Shown here piece by piece: positions 1 through 12,540 of a stretch of 64,000 nt of DNA (within the stretch, counting starts at the first letter, position 1; every line of letters begins with the position of its first letter). The notes beneath the pieces were generated by a model. That model ran no database searches, had not been told where the DNA came from, and saw nothing but the letters and a program-made list of their open reading frames with translations. The translations under genes were made by a program, and so were the position numbers. Location: the NCBI RefSeq assembly GCF_034702125.1, contig NC_085876.1, positions 6,676,864 through 6,740,863 of the forward strand, written 5' to 3'. This DNA is from Engraulis encrasicolus. Its lineage: Eukaryota > Chordata > Actinopteri > Clupeiformes > Engraulidae.

Positions 1-1535
1 AACCTGCAGAGAGAGAGAGTGAGAGAGAAGACATAGACACTCAGGCAGACAAGACAGCAAGACAGAGAAGAGTTTTCCGCTGTCTGTTCTACATCCTCCT
101 CTACATCCTCCTCCGTGGCGTCCTCCTCCTCTTGTGTGTCAGTCAGGCAGGCCCCTGTCCTGCGTTCCCCGATGACAAGAGCGGACGGCATGCACAGACA
201 GGGGAGTGTGATCACCTGGCCGAGCCTCGCCCTGTTTCTGACGAGGTGTCAGGCGGAGAAGCGAGGCGTGCTGTACTGCGCTGTACTGTACTGTACACTA
301 CAGGGGGCTGCCTCGACAAGCGGGGGGAGAGAGAGAGAGAAAGAGAGACAAAGAGAGAGAGACCCCGTCGGCAGCGCCATGCACTCTATGGAGAGAGGGA
401 TGATAGGGAGTGTGGAAAAAGGAATAGAGGGGACAGGAGAAGAGAGAAGAGGAGGAATACTATAGGATGGGGGGAATAGTGGTGGAGGAGAGAGGTGTGT
501 GGAGGGATGAAAGTGCAAGGAGAAACTTAGTGGGAGAGGATAAAAGAAAAGGGATGGGGAGACTGGAATGAGGAAGAAGAGAGGACAAGAGAAGAAAAGA
601 AGGATGGGGAGATATGGAGACGGAGGGAGGGGTGTGGGGAGGAAGAGAGGAGGGATAGATGAGTGGAGGAAAGAATGAGGGTAGTGAATGAGGGGACAGA
701 AGAGGGAAGAGGAGAAGAGGGGTGGGGACAATGTAAGGTGCACAGAGTAAAAATGCAGTGTTAATTCAACACGTAGAGAGTACTCTGAGACCAAATACAA
801 TCTAGAATATGTTCAATCGACTCGATTTAAATCTATTTAACAACAGATTTGTCTATTGTGCATAAGGGGAGAGGAGGAGAGGACAGGGATGGGGGGACTA
901 GTGAGGAGAGAAGTGTAGGAGAGATTGGACAGGGAGGAGTACTTTGTGGAGGTATGAAGAGGTGGGAGGAGTGAAGTGTGCAGATGGATGGAGAAAAAGA
1001 GGAGTAAGGAAGAGGAGAAAGGACGGAGGAGAGAATAGGAAAAGAGAGGAGAGGAGGGATGGTAGAACTTGGGGCTGGAAGAGAGAAGTGTGATGATGGA
1101 TGGGAAGGGTGGGAGAGAAGAGGAAGCAAGGGATAAGAGCAGTAATGGAGGAGACAAGCAGGTGGAGAGGTGGGAGAAGGGAGGAGGAAAGGGGAAGGGA
1201 GAACAGAGGTGGGGAGAGTATAGGGAGGCTGAGGGGAAAGGAAGAGACGAGAGGAGAGGGGGAAAAGAGGAGAGGAGGGATGGTAGGGAGCGGTACTGGA
1301 AGACAGAAGTGTGAGGAGGGGTGGAGAGTTGAAAGAGGCAGAAGCCAGAGATAAGAGTAGTGGAGGAGAGAAATGAGTGGAAAGGTGGATGAAGAGAGAA
1401 GGAGTTGAGGAAAGCGAGGAAAGCAGAGGAAGCAAGGGATAAGAGTAGTAGAGGGCAGGAAAAGTGTGTGGAGAGGTGGAGGAAGAGGAGGAAGGGGAGG
1501 AGTGGAGAGAGGGAGGAGAGGAGGGCGAGTCAATT
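1..1535. repeat. Purine-rich tract with no supported gene
   Basis: From about 300 to 1530 the plus strand is overwhelmingly A and G (GGAGAGGAGG-type text), with only short breaks such as 725-860, which holds a TGTTAATTCAACACG MITE core. Long open frames on the minus strand are Ser/Pro/Leu low complexity and are not credible genes. At 70-300 a frame without ATG gives a hydrophobic run ILLYILLRGVLLLLCV followed by cysteine-containing text; I cannot tell whether it is an exon. Confidence 0.7.
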
Positions 1536-1700
1536 AACCTGTCAGGAGATACTGCAGCAGGGCCCCTGGGGTTGCCAGGGCAACATAAACTCTGAATGGT
1601 TGGGGATTTCAAGACGTCGCTCAAGAGGACAGGGGCAGCGAAGGAACTTTTGCTTTATCAGTGGCTGTCTTGTCTGTGGGATGACTGCTGCTGTCACAAT

Positions 1701-1702
1701 GT

Positions 1703-1787
<85 letters not shown>

Positions 1788-1792
1788 CGTGC

Positions 1793-1837
<45 letters not shown>

Positions 1838-2008
1838 CATGCATATGTGTGTTTGTGTGTGCTCTACAAAGAAAATCACTATGAAACGTACCAAAGCCAT
1901 GTCCATGTCACAATATGGACATGTGCTTACCAACATTTCATTTCCTTGTTCATATTCATCATAGTTTTAAGAGGTTTTGACAGCTATATAGATGATTTCT
2001 GTCAGTGA

Positions 2009-2071
<63 letters not shown>

Positions 2072-2248
2072 TTTAAGTGTGTGAATCAATGTTTCAATTC
2101 GATATCAACATTCAAAGTCAAATAACAAAGGGTTGCCCACACACTCACAGACACATACAGTTGTGCATCAAGCACAAGCCCTTAAGGCAAGTAGCCATAT
2201 AGTTGCAACATAATGTAGCTGGTCACATGTCATGCACACACACACACA

Positions 2249-2330
<82 letters not shown>
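1701..2330. repeat. Microsatellite cluster
   Basis: (GT)n at 1701-1860 with short interruptions, (GT)n at 2013-2068, and (CA)n-(GA)n at 2234-2330. Confidence 0.95.
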
Positions 2331-2333
<3 letters not shown>

Positions 2334-2979
2334 GTCTTTAGTCAGGCACACTAGACATGCAGTAGCCTGATTATCATCGACTTTATAATCTTGTACCGAG
2401 ATTCTGGCCTGACCAAGAAGATAATTAATAATGTTTCTAAATGGCATGGTTAACCCACCTCCATCAGTTTGCTACTGGTCGATGCCAGAAAGGGCTGTGC
2501 CAAAGTTTAAACCAAAACATTTTCTTAGTCCCAATAGAGCGTCTCTAGCCTGGGAACTCCCATACTGCCTTTAGTTCTACACAATCGTTTCGATCTGAAA
2601 GACAGTATGGCGAGGATGACTCATAACGTACAAGATCATGGGATCTGTGTCATAATGGCCAAGCATTCCGACCTTAACAGTTTCTCCAGAGAGAGTAGAG
2701 AGAGAGAGGTTCCATTGGCCCATTGTTTCCTGGTTCTATTATGGCCCCCCTTAGGCAGACCTAGGCAGACCTAAGGACTGTTCTATTCATTGTAGGAGCA
2801 TTATGACACGCCCCTTTAGGCAGACCGGAACCTGGTCGCGTTAGGTGCCCATAGAAACCTATTATGTTGGCATATCTCTATTAAATAATCTCTGGTTTCT
2901 CTGCCCAATCAGAGAGCGGGGCAGTGTGTCATAATAGCCAAGTATTCCGGCCCCTACGGAATTTACAATAGGCAACTCC

Positions 2980-3011
2980 CCAGACCTAATCTCACTTGTG
3001 ATTAGGTCTGG
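2980..3011. repeat. Short perfect hairpin
   Basis: CCAGACCTAATC and GATTAGGTCTGG around an 8-nt loop, inside a region (2630-3060) with repeated GTCATAAT(G/A)GCCAAG and AGGCAGACC(T/G) motifs. Confidence 0.85.
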
Positions 3012-3792
3012 TGTTAGGTCTGCCTTGAACACGTCTCTACCCAGGGCCGTTGGAGCTGCTCAAATGATTGCTTCCAGACAAAGTGGGTGGAGTTCCCCAG
3101 CCCTCAGGAGCTCAGAAAGTAAGTTACTTGCTTTGCTCTTGGCCTGACTATTTTAGCAATGACAAAGGTGTTGCGTCATTAGGAGGGCGTAGCCTGCCAA
3201 GATATGGAGAGGATTCCTGTCCCACTTGGAAACCTCACATTTTCATTAATGCTAGTAGTCTGCATAACAGCCTTATTCTTGGCCTTAGTCTTAGTCACCA
3301 AGTCTTAGTTTGTAGTTTTCCATATTTCTTCTCATTAAAATGCGTTGACAAGAGAGACTGTGTGTTTGTGTGTGCGTGCGTGTGTGTGTGTGCAGTACGT
3401 ACGTGCTTGTGGAGCGGTGGTGGGTGTTTGCATGTTTATGAGTTTTCCAAGTGTGTATATCTTGCAGTCAGCACTGCACGCAAGAACTCTGTGGAAAGCA
3501 GTTACTTCTGATTGGCCTAATTAAGAGAGTTCGTTAAGCTCATTCTTTTCTCCCCGGGGGTGTGGCTTCCTGATGAATAAACACCATGCACCACCGAACA
3601 AGAAGCTAATTAGCCACACTCTCACCTGAAGATCCACCACACACACACACACACACGTGCGAGGACAAGCACACACACTCAAACACACACGCACGCACTC
3701 AAACACACACACACATACTACTGGCACATGCTACTACCATGCTTCAGTCCACACCTGCAGGTGCATGTAATCATAACCACACATCAAATTTG

Positions 3793-3852
3793 GCAGTGTT
3801 AATTCAACACTGGTACATTTGACTTTATAAGTGTTCAATTAACACTGCAAGA
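3793..3852. repeat. 60-bp foldback with AGTGTTAATTCAACACT core
   Basis: GCAGTGTTAATTCAACACT at the left and AGTGTTCAATTAACACTGC at the right. Related cores: 751-800, 6588-6608, and an extended version at 15200-15300. Confidence 0.75.
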
Positions 3853-4103
3853 TGCATTAGCAGACTCACATGAACATACACACCGCCCCCAGATACACAG
3901 CCGGATGTGTGGTCTCTGGCTGTTCACAGCTTTTCCACAAACTCTCAGAAACACTGACTGTCAGAAAAACTGTCAGAAACACTGCATGCAAAACCTTGCT
4001 ATAGACACACCTCTTTCTTTACTAAGTGTTACTAACAAGTGTTAGTGAGTAACACTTAGCCTACATTTAAATATAATAACAGAAGTGTTTAAAAATCACA
4101 AAT

Positions 4104-4215
4104 GCCGGGGACCCGGGTTCGATTCGACCCGGGGTCATTTCCCGATCCTCCCCCATCTCTCTCCTACTCGCTTTTGGTCACCATCTCTACTGTCCTATTA
4201 AATAAAGGTATAAAC
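4104..4215 (+). mobile_element. SINE fragment (ATTTCCCGATCC family)
   Basis: B-box GGTTCGATTCG followed by CATTTCCCGATCCTCCCCCA, CTCGCTTTTGGTC and a TATTAAATAAAGGTATAAA tail. The same body appears at 39950-40082. Confidence 0.7.
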
Positions 4216-4320
4216 CCCCCCAAAAATATATAATTTTTAAAAATCACAAATGCATGAGGGTTTCATATACACTACAGTACACACCCTTCGACCTCAATTC
4301 CAAAATATGAAACTCTTTAC

Positions 4321-4721
4321 TAGGGATGCACGATGTCAAAAATTTCGGCCGATACCGATATCCGATTGTGATATTGCGGTTTTGGCCGATGACCGATATT
4401 AACCGATACCGATGTTTTTCTTTCTTTTTTTTTTAAAAAAGAGATGACAATGATGCAAACAATCAGAATTTTTGAATGTCGTCTTATTTCCAAAAACACT
4501 TTTTAACTCCCTGTGATAATCAGATAAAAAATAGAGACAAAATAGAAGACAAACAGTGAAAGTCATCGTCAAGTCCATTCTTTTAGAACCGTAACATATA
4601 AAAAAAAACATTGGCGTTAACATCGGCCCAGTTTTACCCATCAGACCGATGTCCGATGTGTTGAATATTGGCCGATATCGGCCGATACCGATACATCTGG
4701 CCGATACATCGTGCATCCCTA
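4321..4721. mobile_element. hAT-type MITE (401 bp)
   Basis: Ends TAGGGATGCACGAT / ATCGTGCATCCCTA, 8-bp target duplication CTCTTTAC at 4313-4320 and 4722-4729, and many GGCCGATA subterminal repeats. Confidence 0.9.
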
Positions 4722-5106
4722 CTCTTTACTACTTGTGGGCCTTTGTCCCATGTCCCGTCGATATGGCCTTCCCATCGAGCTACTCTACGAACTGCTCCAG
4801 GATCAGTGTTACAGCTTACTGGTAACTCATTTTGACAAAGCAGCGCATTTCGACAGAACACTGGCTTCAGGAATTAGAAGTGTCCTGCTTCATATTTGTT
4901 TCCACCAATCCACTTGTCGCATCAGATAAGATAATTGCAACTAGCACAGTGTGGCATGGAACGTTAGTGAACCTCCCTCCCAAAGCCTCATACAGTATCG
5001 GTAGCGCTGAACTATAGGACTGCTGTGAGTCTCACCCTTACAAAAAAAAACATCATTTCATGTTTTTCTGAGCATGGTTCTGCACAGTTTTTGGTTTGAC
5101 TATGGT

Positions 5107-5230
5107 GTAGACCCTCTTACTGCAGCAGGGGTCGCCGGCGACCCTATTCACTTGCTGAACATGCTTAACTACATCATAACAACATTGCTGTGACATTACA
5201 GAGAGCCATAGTGCTGCGCTAAGGGGTTAA
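5107..5230 (+). repeat. 120-bp dispersed repeat, copy 1
   Basis: Runs from TAGACCCTCTTACTGCAGCA through GGGGTCGCCGGCGACCC to GCTAAGGGGTTAA. Copy 2 is at 5711-5831, copy 3 at 13712-13829. Confidence 0.8.
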
Positions 5231-5389
5231 CTAAAATGAACCATGGTTTTACTCTGAAAACTAACCCTGGTTTTACCAAGGCAATATATCAATCATTAAA
5301 TTACACTGGTGCTATGACCCGAATAGGAGTGAGGTTTAGGCGGGTGAGGGTAACGGAGGCCAACTAGCACAGTGTGGTGTGGAATGTTA

Positions 5390-5565
5390 GTAAACCTCCC
5401 TCCCGAAGCCTCATACAGCGCTGAGCTATCGCACTGGTCCTTTAGCCCAATGGTATCATGCTGTGTCTCCCATACCCGAACTGTTGCATTGAGTAGGAGA
5501 TGGCGGGTTCGAGTCCTGAGTGGCAGACTGCACAGGAACACCTCAGTTGCATAGGCATGTCGGTA
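5390..5565 (+). mobile_element. tRNA-derived SINE
   Basis: A-box TAGCCCAATGG at about 5442 and B-box GGTTCGAGTCC at about 5506, spaced as in a Pol III promoter. The downstream GCAGACTGCACAGGAACACC is repeated in reverse at about 12039-12060. The head at 5363-5410 is duplicated at 4942-5000. Confidence 0.65.
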
Positions 5566-5621
5566 CAATGCATAATACATACACGCACACCTCAGGAATA
5601 GGAATAACTTCAGCACCAAAG

Positions 5622-6037
5622 TAGGGATGTAAATAAAATCGAATTGTATCGATGTATCGGAAGTATCGGCAGGCGATTTAATCGAATCGCATCGTATCGT
5701 GGGGCGTCCGTAGCCTCTTACTGCAACTGGGGTCGCCGGCGACCCTATTCACTTGCTGAAAATGCTTAACTACATCATAACAACATTGCTATGACATTAC
5801 AGAGAGCCATAGTGCTGTGCTAAGGGGTTAAGAATCGAAAAGAATCGAATCGCTGGCCCCTGTGCAATGCCCTAGCTCCATAACACAATAGTAGTGGAAA
5901 AGTAATTGGAAAAAATCGAATCGAACCGAATCACATCGTATCGTGGGGAATTCTTAAGTATCGAAAAAAATCGAATCCCTGATTTAAGAAATCGATACCG
6001 TATCGTATCGTCATGAAGGCTGTGATTTACACCCCTA
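5622..6037. mobile_element. hAT-type MITE (416 bp) with a nested 120-bp repeat
   Basis: Ends TAGGGATGTAAAT / ATTTACACCCCTA, 8-bp target duplication CACCAAAG at 5614-5621 and 6038-6045. ATCGAATCG-type repeats inside. A separate 120-bp repeat unit occupies 5711-5831. Confidence 0.88.
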
Positions 6038-6045
6038 CACCAAAG

Positions 6046-7130
6046 TGATAAGAGTGCTAGGCATGAGGATACCTTGCATGTAAAACAAACTTGCTTATGT
6101 GAACATTTCTTGCATATTTACACCAGACCTCATTTCATACACCTGAAAACCAACACCACTCCAGTACAATAGCTCCAGCACCATGCACAGCAACCTTATG
6201 GATAAACACACTTGATTGCACATTAGGCATGGGCCTAACTGTAGGTGTGGATGGTGGGGACATGTCCATGACACTTTTGAGAAAACCCTAGCTTATCCCC
6301 ACCACCTTTTCCACAAATATAATGCAAAAACATTATGCATACCTGCATAATTTGACATTGAAATGTCCCCACTACTTTCCAAGCCAAACCTACACCTTTG
6401 CATGAGGGTAAATTAAAAAGCATAGGCCTACACACCACTCTCTCTCTCTCACACACCAAAGAAACCAGACGTCACTTCTGTGCCTGTGTCCTCTACTATG
6501 GCTTCAGCACCATGGACAGCGGACCGTGTTCACAACGGTGCAGGAAGAAAGACTGCAAATTCTGGAAGCCACAGAGTACATTCTATGGTGTTAATTCAAC
6601 ACTGCAGCATTGACTGTGCTTAACCCCCACCAGAGATGGATCCATGGAAGGCCCTACAGCGCCCCGTTCTCTTAATTCCCTTCCCGTAATGTGGCAGGTA
6701 GCATACGGTGCACATAGGCGACGTAGGTGCCCTTTAACCCCCAGTTCACCCAACCCCCAGTAGAAGGTCAATGGATACACTTTTGTTTACCTTGGGGCAC
6801 TTCATTAGTCATTACTTATCTGTTCCTAGTCCTCACTATACACGGCATTGACTTAAACATGTTTATTCCATGATGAGTCTGGGTGGGTGGGGACCACGGA
6901 GACATATTTTGAATAAGAAAAGCAGCGTCACTGACAGCGTTTACTGAGCAGCAAAGCAAAGCAAAGCTATCCCTCTTTCTGCTCGTTTCCGCCGCCTTTT
7001 CATCGATCAGTGGGGTTGTGAGAGAGCTGTCAGGCGAGAGACAGGTGCCTAGACAGCACTGGAGGAAACACTGGCTTCCACCACCAGTGGCCTCGACAAC
7101 GAGGAGGCTGGCTGACTTGCTGGCTGTGTC
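6046..7130. other. Non-coding stretch
   Basis: Nothing beyond an MITE core at 6588-6608 and short CT/CA runs. The minus-strand frame 7262-6816 looks accidental. Confidence 0.4.
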
Positions 7131-8960
7131 ACCGCGACCACACGCCAGATGCGTGTGAGCGGCCCGGCTGGCGTGGTGAGGCCGGTCGAAGCACCCGTGT
7201 GTCCACAGATCAAAAGCACTCACACAGCATGTGCCCAGCACATCACGCAGGGCGACACTCACACACGCAGCATGGGACTGCCACTACACAGCGCACACAC
7301 GCGCAGGGCTGCGCGCGCACACGCACGCACACACAGTCACAATAATACAAGCCACAATACAAGAAAGCGCAAGGGAGTAGTTGATGGGCAACATGACTTC
7401 AGACAGATAGCCTACACACTGAAGCGAGCACGCACGCGCGCATTCACATGCATTCACACACCCATTCACATACACACTCATACACACACACTTACCTTGC
7501 TTCTTGGGCTCTCCGTGGGACACCGCTTGGTCGAGGTCCTCCTCAATAGAGAGGCTGGGGTTAGCCTGCTTGAGTGTGCACTTGGCGTGCGCGTGGCCAC
7601 AACAAAGATTTGCTTGTAATTGCTTGCAAAGATTATTACTGTAGAATTCCAATAGGCATCACATCTAGAAGGCCCGACTTCGACGGTAAAACTAACGTGT
7701 GACACGTTATGACTATTGCGTGGTGATGCCCGTGTGCCTATTTATAAATATTACCAAAGATTGCTCTGGAAATTAAATATTTCCTCCATCGAAAAAACAG
7801 CGTCAGAATCGGCCCCTAACAGTCAAAGGATTTCAGTCCCACGTACAAAGTTGTGCAATTTTTATGTGCTGAGAATACAGTTGTGCCTCGGTCTATGTAT
7901 TGCTCCGTTGAAAATCACTGACATCACACACACACACAACATGGAGCTCGCGGCGAAATGAAACGCGTTTCCAAGTTGGATTTCATCGAAAACTGCTCAC
8001 GCGCTGCCAGTGACAAGCCTTAAAAACATTTCCCACCTGCTCACGATTATACCCACATACTCCAAACGCCCATGAAAAAGACGGTTTACCAATGGCTACG
8101 ACAAGCAACGAAAAATAAATAACAACTACCCTAGCGGTGCTTTTTAACAACACTGTGCTTCATTCGAATCTACAAAGTCCACCTGTGCTATTTTTGTAAC
8201 CTGAGGCATAACGGAAAAGCAACGTAAATGTTGATAGCCTAGATGACGATAAGAATTACCAAAAAAGAGACCCCCACAGCATCTACACACGGACGACGAC
8301 AACGACGAACGGTACACCTCCCTCTCTCCTCCCTTCCTTCCTTCCTTCTTGCTCTCTCCCATCAGTCCCTCACTCACTCACGACGTCACAGGGGCGAGAC
8401 GCAACGTTAACTCTTCCAACGACACCCTCCTCGGCCGAGCTCGCTCTCTCGCTCGCTCTCATCTGCAGTAGCCTAGTCTCACTTACGGTACAATCCACGA
8501 GGACAGCGACGGTAGAATGGTGGGAATTAGAGTGCTGATTGGCTGCCGGAGAGACAGATGGCACGCGCATATCCTAGATAAATAGTACAGACCACCAACC
8601 CCCGCCCACCTCTCGCTCTCTTCTGCCTGGATGGTTTGCTGAGTGCACCCGATGGAAACCAGTTTTCCCCTCTCTTTTTTCTCTCCCTCTTGTGTGTTGT
8701 CATGTTGATGTATGTACTCGCTTTCCCAATGTAGCCTAATACACTTATTTCGGCGGGGATATGAGGCCGTTGTCGCCTCCAGTTGAAATTCCATTACTGG
8801 GGGAGACAAGGATCAACGCTGCCCCGGACGTGTGTTGTCACTGCGGGATTATCCCCTTTATTATTCATTATTTTGGCGTTTTTGCGTGCAAAAGCCATCC
8901 GTGGCAGGCGGCAGCGCACGGAATCCCATCAGTGCGCGGGCTTTGCTGGGGAACTGAGTG
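7131..8960. promoter_or_regulatory. CpG-rich stretch, possible promoter of an unseen gene
   Basis: CpG is much more frequent here (especially 7140-7330, 8270-8480 and 8740-8950) than in the surrounding DNA. A CRE-like GACGTCAC lies near 8381-8388. On the minus strand, GT donors with good context occur at about 8497 (CCGTAAGTGAG) and 7494 (CAAGGTAAGTG). An open frame at 7496-7650 ends at the latter. No start codon or recognisable protein, so this stays a hypothesis. Confidence 0.3.
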
Positions 8961-9380
8961 GATGAGTCATGCTGGCTGAAACAAGAGTTCAGGCCAAAAG
9001 CAGGGCGCACGAGCCACTGCATGCATGCGCACCGCGGGAATGAATGGGATGCGTTTCAAGAAGGGTGACAACCCATAGAAATAAAAATGAAGGGGGTTCA
9101 GAATGTAATGGAGGGAAATCTCTCCATATTTGCATTTGTTCACTTGTGATGAGTAAAGGCTACAGTTTTTTCTATGAATTAGGCCTAAGTTAACAAAAAA
9201 AACACCTCACCTAGGGTTTTAGTTTTTGCAATTGATTAAAATGTTTCAAATTATTTATTAACCCCTTGAGGTGAACATCTCGTTTTCGAGAGGTTCCTCA
9301 AAATACAGACACAGAGATCACATACAGATGTTCTTCCTCACTACCACCAACCCCACATTTCCCAGCTCTAGCTAAAAACA

Positions 9381-10719
9381 TGTGTAGCAAAGTGGACTTT
9401 TACTGGTAATTATCCTTAAAATAATAATTACCCCTTTTTATGTGTAATTGCACGACTACGCCACTGGGGGAATTTCGCCACCCAGAGTATTGATTGAAGA
9501 CAGTGATAACCCAAGGCACAACAGGTTCGGATAGACGTAGACAGAGACGTGCACTTCTTGTTTCAAAATAAAAATCTTTTCTTTATTAACATATATTTAA
9601 AATAAGAAAATGAACATACATTAAAACTCCTGCACCGCCTAAAACAAAAAGGGGACGGGATTGTGCAGAGGGGGGAGGTCTGAGGTTCCTATGGTAGGCC
9701 TATATCTCAACCAGACGAGCAGTGCAGGTAACCCGTGTCTACAATATTCCTATTTACACATATGCGCATAGGCATAGGCTACCACAGCAAGCAAGTGATT
9801 CAATCAGTAAGTCTTTCCACTGCAAGCAAGTGATTCAATCAGTAAGTCTTTACACATCAAGCAAGTGATTTAAACAGCAAGTCTTTCCACTGCAAGCAAG
9901 TGATTCAATCAGTAAGTCTTTACACGTCAAACTGTGCACGTCACCCCTAAAGCTACAAGTGCGTAAGGAGACACGGGGCCTGCACTGAAAGCGGTGAGAG
10001 AGAGAGCTTTAACAGAGTAAATATATTGCCTAGATAGGCCTACTAACCGCTGCAATACTATTCAGACCAGGAGAGGGGGGAAGGCGGCCGGGCGGAAATT
10101 AAACAAACAAAAACAAACGTAACAGAAAAGCAAAACTAATTGGGCAGGGACAAAACAGCAGTAAGCAATGTTACCGACCCTCGACGACACACTCTGAGGG
10201 GTGAGGCAAACAAACATCCATGAGCAAAAGTCCATCATTAAATATATATACATCTCAGTGTTAACATGACACACCGGTACACATACCTCAGCACAAGTGG
10301 ACAGAGTGTGAGATACAGGTTGGTACAGACGGATCGCACACCAAGGAGAATCTCAGGCTCACCTAGAGATTAACATGGTAGTGAATACACTGTTCTGAAG
10401 GTTTAGCAAACAAACATCATAAATAGTTACACGAACACGTACCTCCACATTGACAGGCATGGATTCGCACCTGGGGCTGGCCATCCCAGGATCTCTGGCT
10501 AGCTCAGCCAGAGCGCAGCGTTCGCCAGCACAAAAACCCCAAACACGGGAGAGCTCCAGCTAAGCGCTCACTTTCAGCTGTTTTTATAAAACAATGGGCT
10601 AGCCGCCACTTACTGCGGAGCCACTCAGTAGCTAGCTGAGTCTGTGACGTCAGACTAGTATGGGAGCTGGCAAGGGACAACGCTCACCTTGACCGTAGAC
10701 AGGTCTACCCTGTTACACA
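9381..10719 (-). mobile_element. Candidate solo LTR
   Basis: On the minus strand it begins TGTGTAACAGGG and ends CTTTGCTACACA, has a TATAAA box at about 10582-10592 and an AATAAAGAAAAG polyadenylation-like site near 9588 (plus: CTTTTCTTTATT). That order matches an LTR. No gag/pol lies beside it and I found no matching 5-bp target duplication, so this is tentative. Confidence 0.35.
9787..9926 (+). repeat. 35-bp tandem repeat, four copies
   Basis: The unit GCAAGCAAGTGATTCAATCA... followed by AGTAAGTCTTT(C/A)CAC is repeated four times with exact 35-bp spacing. Copies 1/2/4 are nearly identical; copy 3 has TTTAAACAGC. Confidence 0.9.
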
Positions 10720-11237
10720 GGCACTAGTTAATTTAATTCCATGGATACAAGTTATACATATTGCAGGAGAGAACCAAAACCCCAAATTAGAAGAAGCAAA
10801 CAAATTGAAAAAAATATATGTCAATGTGATCATGCACGTGTATGCATTATGCATATAACCAAAATATAAGCAAACATAACCGTATGTGCATACAAAACAC
10901 TATTTCCATATTACTTTTTGCAATGGCTTTTAGTGGGGTTTGCCTCTGAACTCTTCATGTGTAGACCTACTGAAATCAAGTCATGAAATATAGGTCAAAA
11001 TACACCTTAGAGCCTTGGTCTCCACACAAAGGCCTGCAGGCCAGACCCGGCCCGGGCATGGCAAACATTTTGCCCGCAATGAGTAGAATAGAGTAGAGTA
11101 AAGTATAATTTATTAATCCCGAGGGAAATTAAGGTGTCCAGTAGCATACATACAATAGAATGCACAAGACATTACATGACACAAATACAACAGAATAAAC
11201 AAGACATTACACACATCATTGCACACATCCCCTATAC

Positions 11238-11570
11238 CAGGGGAGGGGGACCTCTGTCTGGAGGGCCGTTTGCGGCCCTTGATGTCGTTTTATCCGGCCC
11301 CCGATATGATTTTAATGTGATGCAGCTTCACATGAAATATGACATATTTTGTAAAGGAATATTACAAATGACATTTGCAATACAATTAAGTTACAGTCAG
11401 GGTTCCTAGAGAAGGTGGGGACTGTTTTAAAGGTAGCTGCCTTCAATATAGGCCTAAAGTGCAGGGGGAAATCATGGTTTGTGTTCATAATATGGAAAGC
11501 CCTCGGAGGACTTTTGCGGCCCTCGGATGAATTTGAAGTGGCCCCTCGAATGAAAAAGGTCCCCCCCCTG
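11238..11570. mobile_element. hAT (Charlie-like) MITE (333 bp)
   Basis: Ends CAGGGGAGGGGGACC / GGTCCCCCCCCTG, 8-bp target duplication CCCTATAC at 11230-11237 and 11571-11578. The same family occurs in reverse around 51710-51960 and 53596-53615, split there by the Tc1-like element. Confidence 0.88.
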
Positions 11571-12024
11571 CCCTATACCATTATTGCTGGAGAATGCAAG
11601 GGGAGGGTTAAAGCTGGCTGTAGTATGCAAGATACCCTCATAACCATGGTCGCTGTCCATGGTGCTGAAGTCATTTCTGTACTAATTTACTCACAGAGGC
11701 AAAGTCTGCAAGCCGAGTTAGCTTTCAGGTGTGTGAAATGACATCTAAGGGTGTGTAATATATCCAATATATCCTCATGCCTGTAGTTCTCACAGTGTAG
11801 ATGGCACAACAATTACAATACCATTATTACTGGAGGATACAAATGGCGCCCAAGTGGCATTGAGTTTCAGGTGTGTTAAATCACATGTAAGGGTGTGTAT
11901 GCAAGATTCTATCATACCTGACACTAGTAACCATTACTAGTGCTGAATACCATTGTTACTGGAGAATGCAAAAAGCATGGTCAGTTGTGTGAAATGAGGT
12001 GTGCGTGTATGTAGTATGCATTGT

Positions 12025-12090
12025 ACCAACAATATGCAACTGAGGTGTTCCTGTGCAGTCTGCCACTCAGGACTCGAACCCCGAGAGATG
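12025..12090 (-). mobile_element. Fragment of the same tRNA-derived SINE
   Basis: Reverse copy of the 5500-5550 segment, including the B-box (plus: GGACTCGAACC). Confidence 0.6.
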
Positions 12091-12374
12091 CAGTGTCTGA
12101 AATGTCTGATATGTGTATTGTGAGATTAATGCTTAATTGTTTGTATGTGGTGAAACGGTGAGACAAATTTCCACATTGTGGACAATAAAGTATTCGTATT
12201 CGTATTCGTAAAAAGTGGTACATATCATTGATTAAAAAAGCAGTCTCAGCAATCAGAAAATGTGTAGTGTATCATGCCCATTTTCGCCTGAGGGAAAGTG
12301 AGGTGCATTTTCGGGAAATAGCTAAGCCTGCAGAGCCAGCAGTGAATCCAGGAGATTCAGTCTCACTCTATAGA

Positions 12375-12540
12375 CAGATGTCAATCTTTTTTTTGCAGGG
12401 GGGGGTGAGGCCACAGGAGAGATAGATGGGGCAGGGTTGGGAAATGACCCAGGCCGAACACAAACCTGTGTCTCCAAGGGTGTGCAAGCCCATACAGTAT
12501 GTGGGGAAGCCCGTTGTGACGCAGCACCCCACCCTCACTA
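12375..12540 (-). mobile_element. SINE copy (ATTTCCCGATCC family), reverse
   Basis: Plus strand shows GGGTTGGGAAATGACCCAGG, a decayed B-box (GAACACAAACC) and the tRNA head GTGACGCAGCACCCC. Confidence 0.65.

Larger units (their letters stand above)
2331..4100. other. Non-coding; repeat fragments
   Basis: Holds the 2980-3011 hairpin with its repeated motifs, short CA/GT runs at 3358-3400 and 3640-3715, and the 3793-3852 foldback. No gene seen. Confidence 0.5.

Noticed and set aside
833..1624. Long minus-strand open frames (Ser/Pro/Leu-rich, up to 263 codons)
   Set aside because: They are produced by the purine-rich composition, occur in several frames at once, and show no domain or splice structure.
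9787..9926. CRISPR array
   Set aside because: The 35-bp units are contiguous with no spacers, and the organism is a vertebrate.
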